This document shows positions 1-10,294 of a stretch of 64,000 bases of DNA, piece after piece. This DNA is from Reticulitermes speratus (taxonomy: Eukaryota; Arthropoda; Insecta; Blattodea; Rhinotermitidae). The stretch is taken from positions 19,616,505 to 19,680,504 of the forward strand of contig JAJKFL010000427.1 of assembly GCA_021186555.1 (NCBI GenBank), given 5' to 3'. The notes under the pieces were generated by a model that had not been told where the DNA came from, did not search any database, and saw only the letters and a list, made by a program, of their open reading frames with translations. Position 1 is the stretch's first letter, and the number at the start of each line of letters is the position of its first letter. Position numbers and translations under genes: made by a program.

Positions 1-205
1 AAAAAAGCCATATAATCAATGTTAACCCAATAGCTTAAGTAATTAACAGTTTCCTGTAATTGGTAATGAAAGAGAGAGTGAAACATTTAATAATAGGACA
101 CTATGAAAATTAATGGATTTTTTCTAAGCTAAATAAAGGACAATGATTAATCCGACACCTAACGAAAAATATTACACATATTCAGAAGAGTCACACTGCA
201 ATTAA
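1..205. other. AT-rich sequence without recognisable feature
   Basis: No coding frame, tRNA-like box or repeat shared with the rest of the window is visible here. Confidence 0.5.
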
Positions 206-220
206 TTACTTCCTGTATAT

Positions 221-478
221 TTTTTTCCCAATGGCTCGACAGCCCCTAGGGGCCTAGGCCGCCTCATTTTTCGAGGTTTCACGATCACACATTTTAGACA
301 CACCACACTCGGTAGGACTCCTCTGGACGAGTGACCAGGTCGTCGCAGAGACCTCTACCTGACAACACACAACAATCACAAGAGACAGACATCCGTGCCC
401 CAGGAGGGATTCGAACCCACAATCCCAGTAAGCGAGCGGCCGTAGACCCACGCCTTAGACGGCGCGGACACTGGGATC
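221..478 (-). mobile_element. SINE family A, complete copy with target duplication
   Basis: A tRNA-derived SINE read on the minus strand. The head at the right end carries an A box (GCGGTCTAAGGCG type) and a B box (GGGTTCGAATCCC), like a Leu or Ser tRNA. The body runs leftward to a short A-rich tail, seen here as a T run near 221-227. The flanks 206-220 and 479-493 are an almost perfect 15-bp direct repeat (TTACTTCCTGTATAT versus TTACTTCCTATATAT), as expected of LINE-driven insertion. Five other copies of this family lie in the window. The presence of an RNA polymerase III promoter is inferred from the boxes. The head is not a functional tRNA, because the family is dispersed and its anticodon arm is poorly formed. 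Confidence 0.88.
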
Positions 479-480
479 TT

Positions 481-838
481 ACTTCCTATATATACAAGTT
501 TATTTGTTACCAACTACTGCACAATAGTTATACATGCTCCTACATGATTCGGCTGAACTACTCAATATCTGTTTTGAAAAGGATCTAAGATTTTATGTAT
601 TTTCTACTTACAGGACTTCGTGTATCAACACACTTATTTTATTATATGTAAACTATTAAAAAAAACAGTGATTACGACTGTAATATATGTATATTTTACC
701 ATTCTATGACACGCTGCACGCTGCTTATGTCTACAGAGAATGACTCCTTGATGATGGCTCAGTAGTTCAGCCGAAACATGTAGGAGTATGTAAAACTATT
801 TTGCAGTAGTTGGTAACAAATAAACTTGTATATAAAAA
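481..838 (+). mobile_element. Inverted-repeat element carrying a hammerhead-like ribozyme
   Basis: Positions 485-565 and 757-838 are long inverted repeats, about 80 bp each and roughly 90 percent alike. Each arm contains GTAGTTCAGCCGAA, ATGTAGGAG and AACAAATAAACTTGTATA. The right arm includes a complete hammerhead-like motif at 743-787. The left arm keeps only its 3' half (GAATCATGTAGGAG on the minus strand). No coding sequence lies between the arms. The layout, with ribozyme halves in both terminal repeats, recalls the terminal repeats of Penelope-like elements. That assignment is inference, since no reverse transcriptase or GIY-YIG domain is present. Confidence 0.65.
743..787 (+). ncRNA. 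Hammerhead-like ribozyme motif (HHR-1), near canonical
   Basis: Read 5' to 3': stem I strand ACTCC, core TTGATGA (canonical CTGATGA with its first C changed to T), stem II GGCT paired with AGCC around an eight-to-ten base loop, GAAA, CATGTA, then GGAGT pairing with ACTCC. GTA fits the NUH cleavage triplet, and the segment ACATGT is self-complementary, so stem III can form as a two-pair mini hairpin or between two RNAs. The C-to-T change at the first core position probably reduces or abolishes cleavage. Structure was judged by eye. Confidence 0.62.
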
Positions 839-1160
839 CAACTGCACGGAAAATGTATAATATTAAATATATAATTACTTCTTATTTCATACTGGTAAAA
901 GATTTGTCTGTCTTCACGCCAAGACAATGAACAAGTCAATATGCTGTTGTACGTTACAGTCCACATTCTTTTGTTGCCAAAGTCTGTAATCTTCATTCTG
1001 TATAAAGGAAGCATCACGGAACATCAGCGAGACTCCATAAATCAGAATTCCTTTATACTAAGCGAAGAATCTTCCAGAGGATCTACTGCTTAAAATTGTG
1101 GAGATGTAAGAAGCGGTTTTCGAGTAAATCAGTTATATTTGGTCATCTTCACAACTTTTC
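839..1160. other. No recognisable feature
   Basis: AT-rich sequence with only short chance reading frames and no similarity to other parts of the window. Confidence 0.45.
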
Positions 1161-1164
1161 TTCC

Positions 1165-1412
1165 CCAGTGGCGCAACAGCCCCTAGTGGGCCAGGCCTCC
1201 TCATTAACGAGGCTTCACGATCACATTCAGACTCACCACACTCGGTAGGACTCCTCTGGATAAGTGAGCAGCCCGACGCAGAGACCTCTACATGACAACA
1301 TGCAACACTCACAAGAGACAGGTTTGTATGTCTCCGACGGGATTCGAACCCAGAATCCCAGGAAGCAAACGGTCGTAGACCGACGCCTTAGACCGCGCAG
1401 CCACTGGGATCG
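1165..1412 (-). mobile_element. SINE family A copy
   Basis: Minus-strand copy of the same tRNA-derived SINE as at 221-478. The head at the right end has a recognisable A box and a B box (GGGTTCGAATCCC type), and the 3' part ends in GGGGCTGTTGCGCCACTGGGG near 1165 on the minus strand. The body is collinear with the first copy but has small indels and point changes. No convincing target duplication is visible, which suggests an older copy. Confidence 0.85.
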
Positions 1413-2328
1413 ACTTTTAACAACTATACAGTAATTTGCTATTTACATCCGATAACTGCTGTTCGAAATGACTTCTAAATTGTCTGTTCCCCATTATAGT
1501 TCGTTCTGTAACTGAAATAATTCGTAAAGGTTGCGAAATCGATCCATATTCTACAACAACCTTTACCGACCATAAACAAATTAACAGCCTCCTGCAGCGT
1601 GATAGACTTTTCGCGAAACATACTATATAAAAACTCATTTCGTTTATGATCTGACCGCCAAGCATACACAAATTATATAAATGGTGCTATTAAAATCAGG
1701 CTGTGTAAAATCATACATTAGAGACGAAACCGGACACGCTACACTATTTACTGTCTCACGGATACGGATACGGACTTACCACGAAACTTGATGCCCGTCC
1801 GCACGAGACTGTATTACTCTACACAAATTTCAAATATGTTAAACTTATACGATGAGATTCAGCGGATGAAATCGATACTTAACACCATTGTCACTTAGGC
1901 ATTTTAAGGAAACATTCACAGCAGTTAACACCCTATGGACGCTCATAATTAAGTATCCTTCTTCATAAAATATGGCACAATGCATGAGATTTATTTGACG
2001 TTATGCAGATGAAAATTCTTTACAAAATGATAAAACAGAGACGAATAAAATGTTTTGGTCGGAAACACGTTAGAAGACACACGGCTCAGATACGTATAAA
2101 AATTTATATCGGGGGATTTTAAACAAGTAGGGTACGCTTCGTGAAAAATTTAATTTGAATTAGGACGGACATGATCACATTTGGAAAAGATTTGATAACT
2201 ACACGAGAGTCTATAAGTTCCTGAAGACGGACTCTTTTCTAGTTACATATTTAGTAGCAAAGTTGTGCAAAAAATATTTTCCACGTCCAGCATAAGGAGC
2301 AGCACAAGAAAAATTGTGTTTAAACAAG
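1413..2328. other. No recognisable feature
   Basis: Unassigned AT-rich sequence. No domain, repeat or RNA motif was recognised. Reading frames are short and have no family resemblance. Confidence 0.45.
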
Positions 2329-2858
2329 ACAGGCAATGTACGTATAAACGTAACATTGAGGCGCTTTTGTGTAACCATTTTTGCCGTAGAAATTCAATAA
2401 GTATTACATGTTCTGAGATTCTGTTTGAAGCCTTAGTTATCCAGCATGCAAAGGCATGGGCTGTAGTATATTGTCACTTGTGGCCTTTCCGGCTCTAACA
2501 AATTTTTCCACATTATCTCATTAAAGGTACGATTTCGGAAAAACGTTTTTGGACATAAAATATCTGTTTTGATATTCTCTACAACGTTTCTCTGTAACAT
2601 TTCTCATTCTAAGAAGAATTCAGCGAGATGTGACCATAAATGTACATAGGTCTTCATGTAAAGTGCCCGATATTCTTGTCAGATTTTAATTAAACTTTAA
2701 TTTTCTCGACAGATTTTCGAGAAATAGTCACATATAAAATTTCATAAAAATCCGTCCATTGGGAGCCGAGTTGTTGCATGAGGACGGACAGACGGACAGA
2801 TATAACGAAGCTGATAGTCGCTTTTCACAATTTTGCAAACGCGCCAGTAAACGATATT
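2329..2858 (+). repeat. Unclassified interspersed repeat R1, copy 1
   Basis: About 530 bp collinear with 16250-16768 and, inverted, with 50659-51060. Shared landmarks in order are CAATGTACGT near the left edge, GTAACATTGAG, TTAGTTATCCAGCATGCAAAG, a CAGATTTT AATTAAACTT block, CGACAGATTTTCGA, a GGACGGACAGACGGACAG tract near 2785, and TAGTCGCTTTTC before the right edge. No protein family is recognisable. Sharp loss of similarity at both ends suggests a transposed unit. No terminal inverted repeat or tRNA-like head was seen. Confidence 0.72.
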
Positions 2859-3570
2859 GGAAGCCCTTACTTACCTGCTTAAGAATCAGATCACTTTCTC
2901 GTTTACTATTCGTAATGTAACTACGTAATATTTAAAACGAAATTCAATGACAAAATTTGTTAGCTTTGCAAGTTTGTCTTCGTAGTCATAACAGCAAGAC
3001 TAACGGCAACGAAAAGACAAAGAAAGAAGATGTTGACTCGGAATTGGAAACTAGTGCTTAGGTGGGGGGAGACAAGGGAACTCGAGAATATGTTTATCTA
3101 AAGACCTCGCGTAATGGAAAGTAATGCCATCAGAGACATCACGATCTGCAGTACATTTCGGTTTCAGGTCATACAAACTATTCGCTGTGCTGATACACTC
3201 AACAGCAGTATAAACCCTTCAAATAGAACACTTGAGTGTGATGACGTTACGTCAGATCGTCACAGTTACAGTTCACATCAAGATTCACAGTCATAAGCAA
3301 ATACATTTCGAGCAATCAACACCGTAATTGACAAGGGACTTCCACAGTGTTTATTTATTTATGGTTTATTTAACGACACTGTAAGTAGGTCAAACTACAT
3401 AACGTCTAATGGAAGGTTCACTGGTGAATAATCAATTGGCAAAGATGCGGAACAAAACGGTCGTAAGCTTATTTGAGATATTATCCTGGAAATTCTCTGC
3501 AGAATTGAAGGAAAACCATAAAGAACCTCATTCATGATAGCCGGAATCTAGGCCGAAATTTACAGCCGGA
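2859..3570. other. No recognisable feature
   Basis: Unassigned sequence between a repeat R1 copy and an inverted-repeat element. No domain or repeat shared with the window was seen. Confidence 0.4.
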
Positions 3571-3629
3571 ATCTGACATTGACCAACAAACGCACTAGAA
3601 AAGTGACATGCATAAAATGTATTTCAGAA

Positions 3630-3673
3630 CCCCTACATATGTTTAAACAAACAAGTTGCCATCTTCAGGGGGG
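3630..3673 (-). ncRNA. Hammerhead-like ribozyme motif (HHR-2)
   Basis: On the minus strand: CCCC, CTGAAGA (fits CTGANGA), TGGC with a decayed stem II, TAAA in place of GAAA, CATATGTA, then GGGG pairing with CCCC. ACATATGT is self-complementary and ends in the GTA triplet. The G-to-T change in GAAA and the weak stem II mark it as decayed. Confidence 0.55.
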
Positions 3674-3734
3674 TTAGCATAGAACTACAAGAACTTCTTG
3701 CAAAGTAAACTAACTAATACTAACACTAACTCCC

Positions 3735-4210
3735 ATGGAGCAGAGTCCTTCTTGAGAAGCTAACAGGTCGTCAGCTAGTCAAGAAATTCCCCGCGTTTTA
3801 TGGAACCCGAAGGTTCATTACCGCATTCACAAGAGCCCGCCACCTGTCCCTATCCTGAGCCATATCAATCCAGTCCACGCCCTCCCATCCCACTTCTTGA
3901 AGATCCATTTTAATATTATCATCACATCTACGCCTGGGTCTTCCAAGTGGTCTCCTTCCCTCAGGTCTCCCAACCAAAATGCTGTATGCACCACTCCCCT
4001 CCCCCATACGTGCTACATGCCCCACCACCTCATTCTTCTTGATTTGATCACCCGAATAATATTTGGTGATGAGTACAGATCATTAAGTTCCTCGTTATGC
4101 AGTCTTCTCCACTCCCCTGTTAACCGCGTCTCTCTTAGACCCAAATATCCTCCTCAGCACCATATTCACGAGAACCCTCAGCCTATGTTTCTCCCTCAGT
4201 GTGAGAGACG
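3735..4210 (-). pseudogene. 3' fragment of LINE-a reverse-transcriptase ORF
   Basis: Read on the minus strand, this encodes the C-terminal end of a non-LTR retrotransposon polyprotein. The motifs are [57 protein letters not shown] and the terminal LRVP followed by a stop near 3798. The element's short 3' untranslated end follows to about 3735. The same C-terminus and tail occur in the longer copy at 39175-40405. The reverse transcriptase core is absent, so the copy is 5'-truncated as LINE insertions often are. Upstream of 4028 the frame is shifted. The clade was not settled. This is non-functional. Confidence 0.88.
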
Positions 4211-4337
4211 AACGTCTTGCAAAGAAGTTCTTGTAGTTCTCTGCTAAAAAAAAACCTCCTGCTGAAACATACGTAGGGGTTCTGAAATACATTTTATACA
4301 TGTCATTTTCTAGTGCATTTGTTGGTCAATATCAGAT

Positions 4338-5159
4338 TTATGATAAAATGCACGATATATTATATATATAAAAATTTACAGTCGGATGTTCCGTAATACG
4401 AACAAGAGGCGAGACAAAAATGTTAGGCTTAGCCACGTATTTGTTCTCTGGAAAGACAGTTCTCATTAAGTACGGAAATAAACGCATAGTGTAAGAATTC
4501 TCTTCTTTTCTCTATTTTTGCAAATTTTAACTGCTAACATCCGATGCTGTATTACACGCACCGTAAAAGAAGAGAGCCGGCCGACAGGTGACAAAACCAG
4601 TCCCAAATTTCTGGAGTTATGAATAGAGAGGATAAAAATCATTTCTGCTTAATTATTTTCAGAATATTATGACCGATTGAAAAGTGTATTAAATATAATT
4701 TGTGTGCTCAGGTTTTCACTATACGTCTGTTCCAATCATTTCATTTCTCGCTCTGATTAACATGTAGCGAGTTACGCTTCCGACAAGATTTGGTGCTCGA
4801 AAGGCTGTTTATGTAAAAGGTCAGTTTTTGTTTGGATTGCACAACCAAAATTTGAATTTTCTGACAAATTTAATAAAACACACCCATATTAAATGTTCAG
4901 GGAAGCACGTTTAGGCATTCTCATGCGAACAGGAAGCCAGACAGGTAAACACAGTGGCACTAACAGGCCCATTTATTTAGCTTTTGTTGCGAACTCGCCA
5001 AAATCTAACACAATAGCAGTCATAGGTCTCTAAGAGATCAAACCTGGAGGAGAGGAACTGCATCGTCATACCGTGGACTAACATATTTTGTGGCAAGCAG
5101 ATGCAGAAAGAAAATAAAAGAGCAATATCACAGATTTACTTGAAGTCTGAGACAGCATA
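4338..5159. other. No recognisable feature
   Basis: AT-rich sequence with no assignable reading frame or repeat. A short TATATATA tract lies near 4360. Confidence 0.45.
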
Positions 5160-5375
5160 TTCGGTTAGCGAATAGCTACGGGCTGAAAGGGATGGGGTTT
5201 GATACCTAAGGCAAGCAATTTTTTCTTCTTCAAAACCGTCCAGACAGATTCTGGGGGCCACACAGCCTCCTGTTCAATTGGTGGCGGAATTCGTGGCCGG
5301 GGCGTGAAGCCGACAACTCACATCCATCTAACGCCGAAATTAAGCATTAAACTAGATACACTTATATTCCTTCCG
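5160..5375 (+). mobile_element. SINE family B copy, degraded
   Basis: Plus-strand copy of a second tRNA-derived SINE. The decayed head GTTAGCGAATAGCTACGGGC and GGGTTTGATACC (B box) are followed by the family body: CGTCCAGAC, TGGGGGCCACACAGCCTCCT, GTGGCCGGGGCGTG and CACATCCATCTAACGCCGA. The same body occurs in six further places in the window. An A-rich tail is not clear. Confidence 0.78.
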
Positions 5376-5947
5376 TATGCTTTCATGACGTGAACAGGGA
5401 AAAAATTACACTGCTTTTACTGAGACGTATTTAACGGTGGGATGAAAGAAGCAAAAACTGATGCAATGAATGTACCCTATTATATTCGTGACCGAAGCCT
5501 CGGACAGTGTCCATAGCCTCAGGAATAAAAAAACACTGCGTTTCGGAGTCTGCATGTTTCGCCGTCTTCACGTGGAACAGGGAAATGGGGGAAACCTACT
5601 TTGCTGGGGCCGTCAGGAAGAGCTAGTCTCAATTCCACAGACTGAGAAGATGGGCAATGCCCAAATTTCAGTGACAAATATGACTACATAACGTAGTCAA
5701 AGTCCGTTGAATTTGCACTAAACTACAATTTAGTCTCACGTACACTCTCAACAGCGTAATCTCAAATTTAAATTTCATCACTGAATTATAAAGATCTTGG
5801 CGAATTCGCAAAGAAAAGCTGAAAATTTGCGAAGTGTCTGTCCGTACGTCCTCGTATAAAAAGTCCACAACCCCTGAAATAACTTTGATACGATGCCATA
5901 ATACAAATCAAATTTCATCCCATTTCTGACGTAAGGGAAAAACAGAA
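5376..5947. other. No recognisable feature
   Basis: Unassigned. An open frame of about 73 codons near 5470-5691 has no recognisable domain. It contains GCATGTTTCGCCGTCTTCACG, which weakly resembles a decayed hammerhead motif on the minus strand, too poor to call. Confidence 0.35.
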
Positions 5948-6192
5948 AAGTATGCAAGGTTTTGTTTGGGAAACCTGAAGGAAAGAGACCACTTAGAAGA
6001 ACTAGGCTAAATGGTAAAATATGTAACTGAATCTTAAAGAAGTAGCACGTAACAGCGTCGAGTGGATTTATCTGGCTCAGGATAGGAGCAAGCGGCAGAC
6101 TTGCGCAAAAGGTAATAAACAATTGGGTTCTATAAAATGTGTGAAAAATTTTGACTAGCTGAGGAACTAACAGCTTCTCAGTAAGGCCTCTG
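5948..6192 (+). pseudogene. LINE-a 3' fragment, strongly decayed
   Basis: The plus strand aligns with the last 80 codons and tail of LINE-a. It shows GGGAAACCTGAAGGAAAGAGACC (the GKPEGKRPL region), a decayed TGGATTTATCTGGCTCAGGATAGG (WI-LAQDR region) and the untranslated end TTTTGACTAGCTGAGGAAC then AGCTTCTCAGTAAGG. The region between is scrambled by indels and no frame remains open. Confidence 0.72.
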
Positions 6193-8516
6193 CTGCAATG
6201 AGCTGTTTAATTATCAGTACGATCAAGATGGTAAAGCACGACGATATTTTATTTGATATCCTTTATGCTTATTTTCGCGAAAGTCGAATGTAAATCGCGA
6301 AATATAATTCGGACAGAAAAACGTTTCGAGAGAAGTTGTAAAAGAGACGTGAAATACATATGAAAATTTGAGGTCATCACAGCTACGTTTCTAAAGATTC
6401 AAGTCTTCTGCGATGTTACATCTTGTTAAATGGTAAACAGTTATCTCCACTTTCAGGGCCCAGAGCCCTATGCAGGTAAATCCTTGTCAATGATAGCGGA
6501 AGCACAGAGCTTCCTGACGGAAATATCTTAACCGTATAAGACTTCAGTCAACGACAGCAACAAATTCAAATACCTCACTTGGAGAACCCCAAATTTGAAA
6601 ATAATAATAACAAGCTCGTGGTAAAAGTTTTTTTGATAGCGTTAAATACGAAATTTGTGCAAAAGCACATAAAGTGTTTACGTATCTATACCAGACCCTA
6701 TATTTACAATATCTTTGTACCCTGTTTCCTGTCCGATGCAAGGCATATTTTTATTTCAGCACAGACCGAAAAGTTTCAAATTTGATTTCCTTCAAAAGAG
6801 ATATTTGGATTTACTGCCACAGTAAACTAAGTAACTCGAGTGTTTAGAGAATTAGTTACTAAATCACATAAAACACAGCGTCTTGATTAAAAAGAAAACA
6901 GTGAAATGTTCTTTAGGAAAGAATCATTGTTTATTATGACAAACATATGAAATTCACAAATACAGGTTGTGGGGAAAATTAAGGGGTAAAGGATAAAGTA
7001 ATTCGTATATATAGTAACCACTGCGCTCCAAATGGATTGGCTCTTAACTGTTGTGGATCATTCATGCTTTATTCAACTGCAGCAAGAAAAAGTCGAATTG
7101 TTTCCCTCAGCGAAGTTCAATAAATGTCGGGCAAAAATAAATAGCAAATATGACTCAGAAATCTTGCAATATCAACAGCAGCAGATGGAGTAAAAACACC
7201 ATTCCTGACAAAGGATTTTATACAATAGTCAACAGAATACACTGAAGTTATAACACATGAAAACAATTTACTAACTAAATCAACAAATACACTTTATTAT
7301 GGAGTAACCCCTCACTGTCTACAATTTACCTCCTACATAAACACACAGTAATACGCAGCACTGTAAGACATAAGAAATATTCTGTCAAAATGTAAACGTG
7401 ATTTCACTGATTCGTTTTTATGGTCATAGCGCTTCTGATTGGCATTCAAAGTTAGCACCAAATTTTAAAGGATATTCCACGTTTTTCTTCGACAGTTCCT
7501 TCAGTCAAAACCACCGAACATGGCAGTCGAGTCGGTAACAGCCTATTTATTATTTCGAAAGTCCCGGGTTCAAACCTCAAATAAAACATTGTCATGACCG
7601 ACATTTGAGAATTCTCTCATTCCCCTCAGGCATAGCCCGGAATAGTATCTCAAATTTAGGCCAACACCTTCTCCTTCCACATCCCTCCCAATTTACCATT
7701 CACAAATTATCCTAACATTCCGCGCTGTATAGTTTGAACTACAGACAGAATCTTGACAAAGAACGCATATAATGAACAAAGCCAAAAAAAAATCCCATGT
7801 TAAGTTTAATTATATTAGTGACAACATACATGTTTATAATTCGAAAGGTTTAGTAATTCTGTTACAAAAACATTTAAAGCATATTTCCACCACTTCACCT
7901 CCAGCACATAACCGTTAACATCACAAACATCATCAGTTGAATTACAATTCAAAGGCTAGCAAGGTAGCTCCGAAGAATCTAATCCTAATGTTCCTTTAAG
8001 TGTTATACAGTACATACCAGGAAGACTGTTTTTTAGACCTACGGACAACCCTCTAAGCTGAAACATCAATTTATCCGCGACTGATTTTTGAATGTACTCG
8101 CTACCTGCTCCTATCTGGAGGCTTGAAGACCCCCAATGCAGTGGCTTCACGGTACAGGCAACGACCTAATTTATACAGGTCATATAATTGTTACCGTAGC
8201 GGCATCTGGCAGGTTTAATTGAGCTGTACGTGTAGTTGGGATAGGGAAGAAGATGAATGATTACAGAATTTTGGTCTGAAACCCCCTTGGGAAACGTCAC
8301 CTTGGCAGTCCAAGTAGTCAATGGAAGTTTATTATTATAATGGATCGTAGGGCTATGTGCTGTGAGAATGAAAGTTGGATGGAAAGGATTAATTTTTGGC
8401 CATTCTGAGCAGTTTATGATACGCAGTAACTTTCTCACACCGTCTGAACAGTGTCGTAAATACAACTTTAACAATTTAGCACCATGTAAAACACAAATGT
8501 ATTGAGTTAAAATTAA
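6193..8516. other. Long stretch without a recognisable gene
   Basis: AT-rich sequence. Apart from a weak tRNA-like segment at 7519-7690, no coding domain, long repeat or RNA motif was recognised. Frames of up to 118 codons occur but show no family motif. Confidence 0.45.
7519..7690 (+). repeat. Possible tRNA-derived SINE fragment
   Basis: GCAGTCGAGTCGGTAACAGC resembles an A-box region and CCCGGGTTCAAACC a B box, about 35 bases apart as in tRNA-derived SINE heads. The following sequence is not shared with the five SINE families defined in this window, so the call rests only on the boxes. Confidence 0.35.
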
Positions 8517-8556
8517 AGTCACATGTTTCGACCTGAATGATCGTCGTCAGCTTTTA
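8517..8556 (-). ncRNA. Hammerhead-like ribozyme motif (HHR-3), decayed
   Basis: Minus strand: CTGACGA (fits CTGANGA), a weak stem II (GATC with GGTC), then GAAACATGTG. The palindrome ACATGT is kept, but the triplet reads GTG rather than GTA, so cleavage is unlikely. Stem I is weak. Confidence 0.42.
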
Positions 8557-8768
8557 ATACATTTGATAAATAAATTGTATAATCACATCACAAACTACGT
8601 AATAATACATTTATTATGATACTTGAGGCTGGATTCCATTAATAAAATTAAAATAAACTTATTTCACTTTGTTTTATATAATTCAGTTGTTTGTGTTAAA
8701 TCACGCATTTTCTAAATAAAAACATTGCTATTTTAAAAAAGGTAAAAGACAAATTTTACAGTAGAACA

Positions 8769-9027
8769 GGACATGAAGCCCCACAGGGGGTGTAGAGGTA
8801 TAGCTCTACTATATCTTTAACCTCGGCGCTAGTTGGGGGTGGGTGGTTAACCCCACGCCCCGGTCGCTTTACTCCAGGGAGTAACCACATACCCATTGTA
8901 TTGGAAACTGGGTGGGCCCCATGGTCGGTCTGGACGGATATGGAAAATTTCGCTTACACCGGGATTCGATTCCCGGGCCGTCCAGCCCGTAGCGAGTCGT
9001 TATACCAACTACGCTATCTCGGCCCAC
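8769..9027 (-). mobile_element. SINE family B, near full length
   Basis: On the minus strand the head at the right end begins TGGGCCGAGATAGCGTAGTTGG (A box) and has GGGAATCGAATCCCGG (B box), a tRNA-like pair with good spacing. The body then shows CCAGACC, GGGGCCCACCCAG and GGGCGTGGGGTTAACCACCCACC, and ends near GGGGCTTCATGTCC. This is the best complete copy of family B in the window and was used to recognise the others. Confidence 0.85.
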
Positions 9028-9276
9028 AGCTATATTATTACTGCATAAAATAACTGTATTAAGATTATGTAGGTGTATGTACTTGAGATACAATTATGCG
9101 TTAAATTAAATTAAATACTGGCATTTTTTCTTTATATGTAGTATATCTTTCTGTCGAGATTCAGAATTTAAGCACTCTACAATTATTTAGAGTTAAATGA
9201 GTATTCTTTCTTCCATTATCCAAGGCTCTGTGTTTATACTCTTATCTGGAAGTATCGTTAATTGTCAGATTGGTGC

Positions 9277-9518
9277 TGTAACGAAACGGCATTCTTCTGT
9301 CCGAGCTGGGAGTGCTCGGAGAAAACCTTCGTTTGGTAGTCGTGGCGTGAGCGGGTATATGAGCTAGGTAATTGGTGACCTCTGTCACCCTCAGTAAAGT
9401 TCCCTCTCTCAAATTAGGGGCATATAGGAATTTAAAAGCTTATTCTTTGCCAACCTTACTTTGTGTCACAAAATAATCCATACTCCCAGCTCGGACAGAA
9501 GAACACCGTTTCGTTACA
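9277..9518. mobile_element. Foldback MITE with 37-bp terminal inverted repeats
   Basis: Positions 9277-9314 and 9482-9518 are near-perfect inverted repeats: TGTAACGAAACGG, then TTCTTCTGTCCGAGCTGGGAGT. The interior of about 165 bp has no coding content. The superfamily is not clear from the ends, and a target duplication could not be fixed by eye. Confidence 0.78.
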
Positions 9519-9548
9519 ATGCTCTTGTATGTAATTGTTTTGTTGTAC

Positions 9549-10294
9549 GCAGTATAAAGTCATCCCCCGAGTTACGTTTTAGATGGTTCAGAGACTGGCG
9601 ACTTTAATCAAGGCGACGTAAGTCGAGACAGATTTTCTCATAAAAGCAATGTTAAAATGGAGAGGGTGGTTCCAGACAATTGGTTTTGACCAAGACAAAA
9701 TGTAGGCCTATATTCATATTGTGCAAAATGTACAAGAAAATAACATGACAAGAAATTACATTTTAACGAGGAAGCCCTTCCTCTTGAACTGTAGGCGGGT
9801 CACCTCAATCATCATCTCCAATTTCCAACAACACAGGGGGCGATGCACGAGCCCCTGAATATGATTTAAAGAACTCAAGCATTGAATTCTGGTTGATAAA
9901 GACCTCTTCTCCTTCAGAAATTCTTCACATCATGCAAGCATCCTTATAATTACTTGCCTAGTTTTTGATGCTCGCTACTCGTTCCAGTCAATGTCCTCAA
10001 ACAACTTGATGCCAGCTTAAATGAGTTCAACCCCCCTCAGTCAACTTCAATCCCGTCATGGTCTTCTCCTTAGGCCCAGGCTCCTCAGCTACTTCAAGGG
10101 CGCTTTGCTTCTGAATTCTAACAAGATCGTCGAGGGTGAGTTCCTGAACATGGGAGTTCAAAAACTCGAAGATGTCTTCAGCATTGTAATTACGAATTTG
10201 CGCATTTAGCTTAATACATTGGGACCGAGCGCAAAGGACATTAGTGTGGGTCGATATTAATTGGAGACGACGTAAGTCCGGAGATTACTGTATA
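9549..10294 (-). mobile_element. Tigger/pogo-type DNA transposon remnant
   Basis: The transposase C-terminus at 9790-10250 is bounded by related ends. On the right, the minus strand reads CAGTAATCTCCGGACTTACGTC. On the left, the plus strand reads CAGTATAAAGTCATCCCCCG then GAGTTACG. Both begin with CAGTA and share an ACTTACG or AGTTACG block, as in Tigger inverted repeats. TA follows the right end, but the left border is not clean. The copy has lost most of the transposase. Confidence 0.6.
9790..10250 (-). pseudogene. Tigger-like transposase, C-terminal remnant
   Basis: Minus-strand translation gives an acidic helical region: YNAEDIFEFLNSHVQELTLD, then DDLVRIQKQSALEVAEEPG and KEKTMTGLKLTEG. 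A frameshift near 10030 leads into IKLFEDIDWNE, and later text resembles a segment ending LEFFK near 9860. The pattern of paired acidic helices, a lysine-rich linker and an FE-x-D block matches the tail after the DDE catalytic domain in Tigger transposases (family knowledge). The CENP-B type DNA-binding and catalytic domains are missing, and at least one frameshift and two stops break the frame. Confidence 0.68.

Larger units (their letters stand above)
3571..4337. mobile_element. Inverted-repeat element with an internal LINE tail
   Basis: Positions 3571-3705 and 4213-4337 are inverted repeats of about 125 bp. Both arms share ATCTGA, TGACCAACAAA, AAATGTATTTCAGAACCCC and AGAACTACAAGAACTTC. A hammerhead-like motif lies in the left arm (minus strand, 3630-3673), and the right arm keeps its GAAACATACGTAGGGG half. 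The interior is filled by an antisense 3' fragment of LINE-a (3735-4210). The LINE tail may have inserted between the arms, or the arms may have captured it. No clear target duplication was found. Confidence 0.68.

Noticed and set aside
2200..2240. CCTGAAGACGGACTC as another hammerhead-like core
   Set aside because: CTGAAGA is present but no GAAA, palindrome or matching stem I follows.
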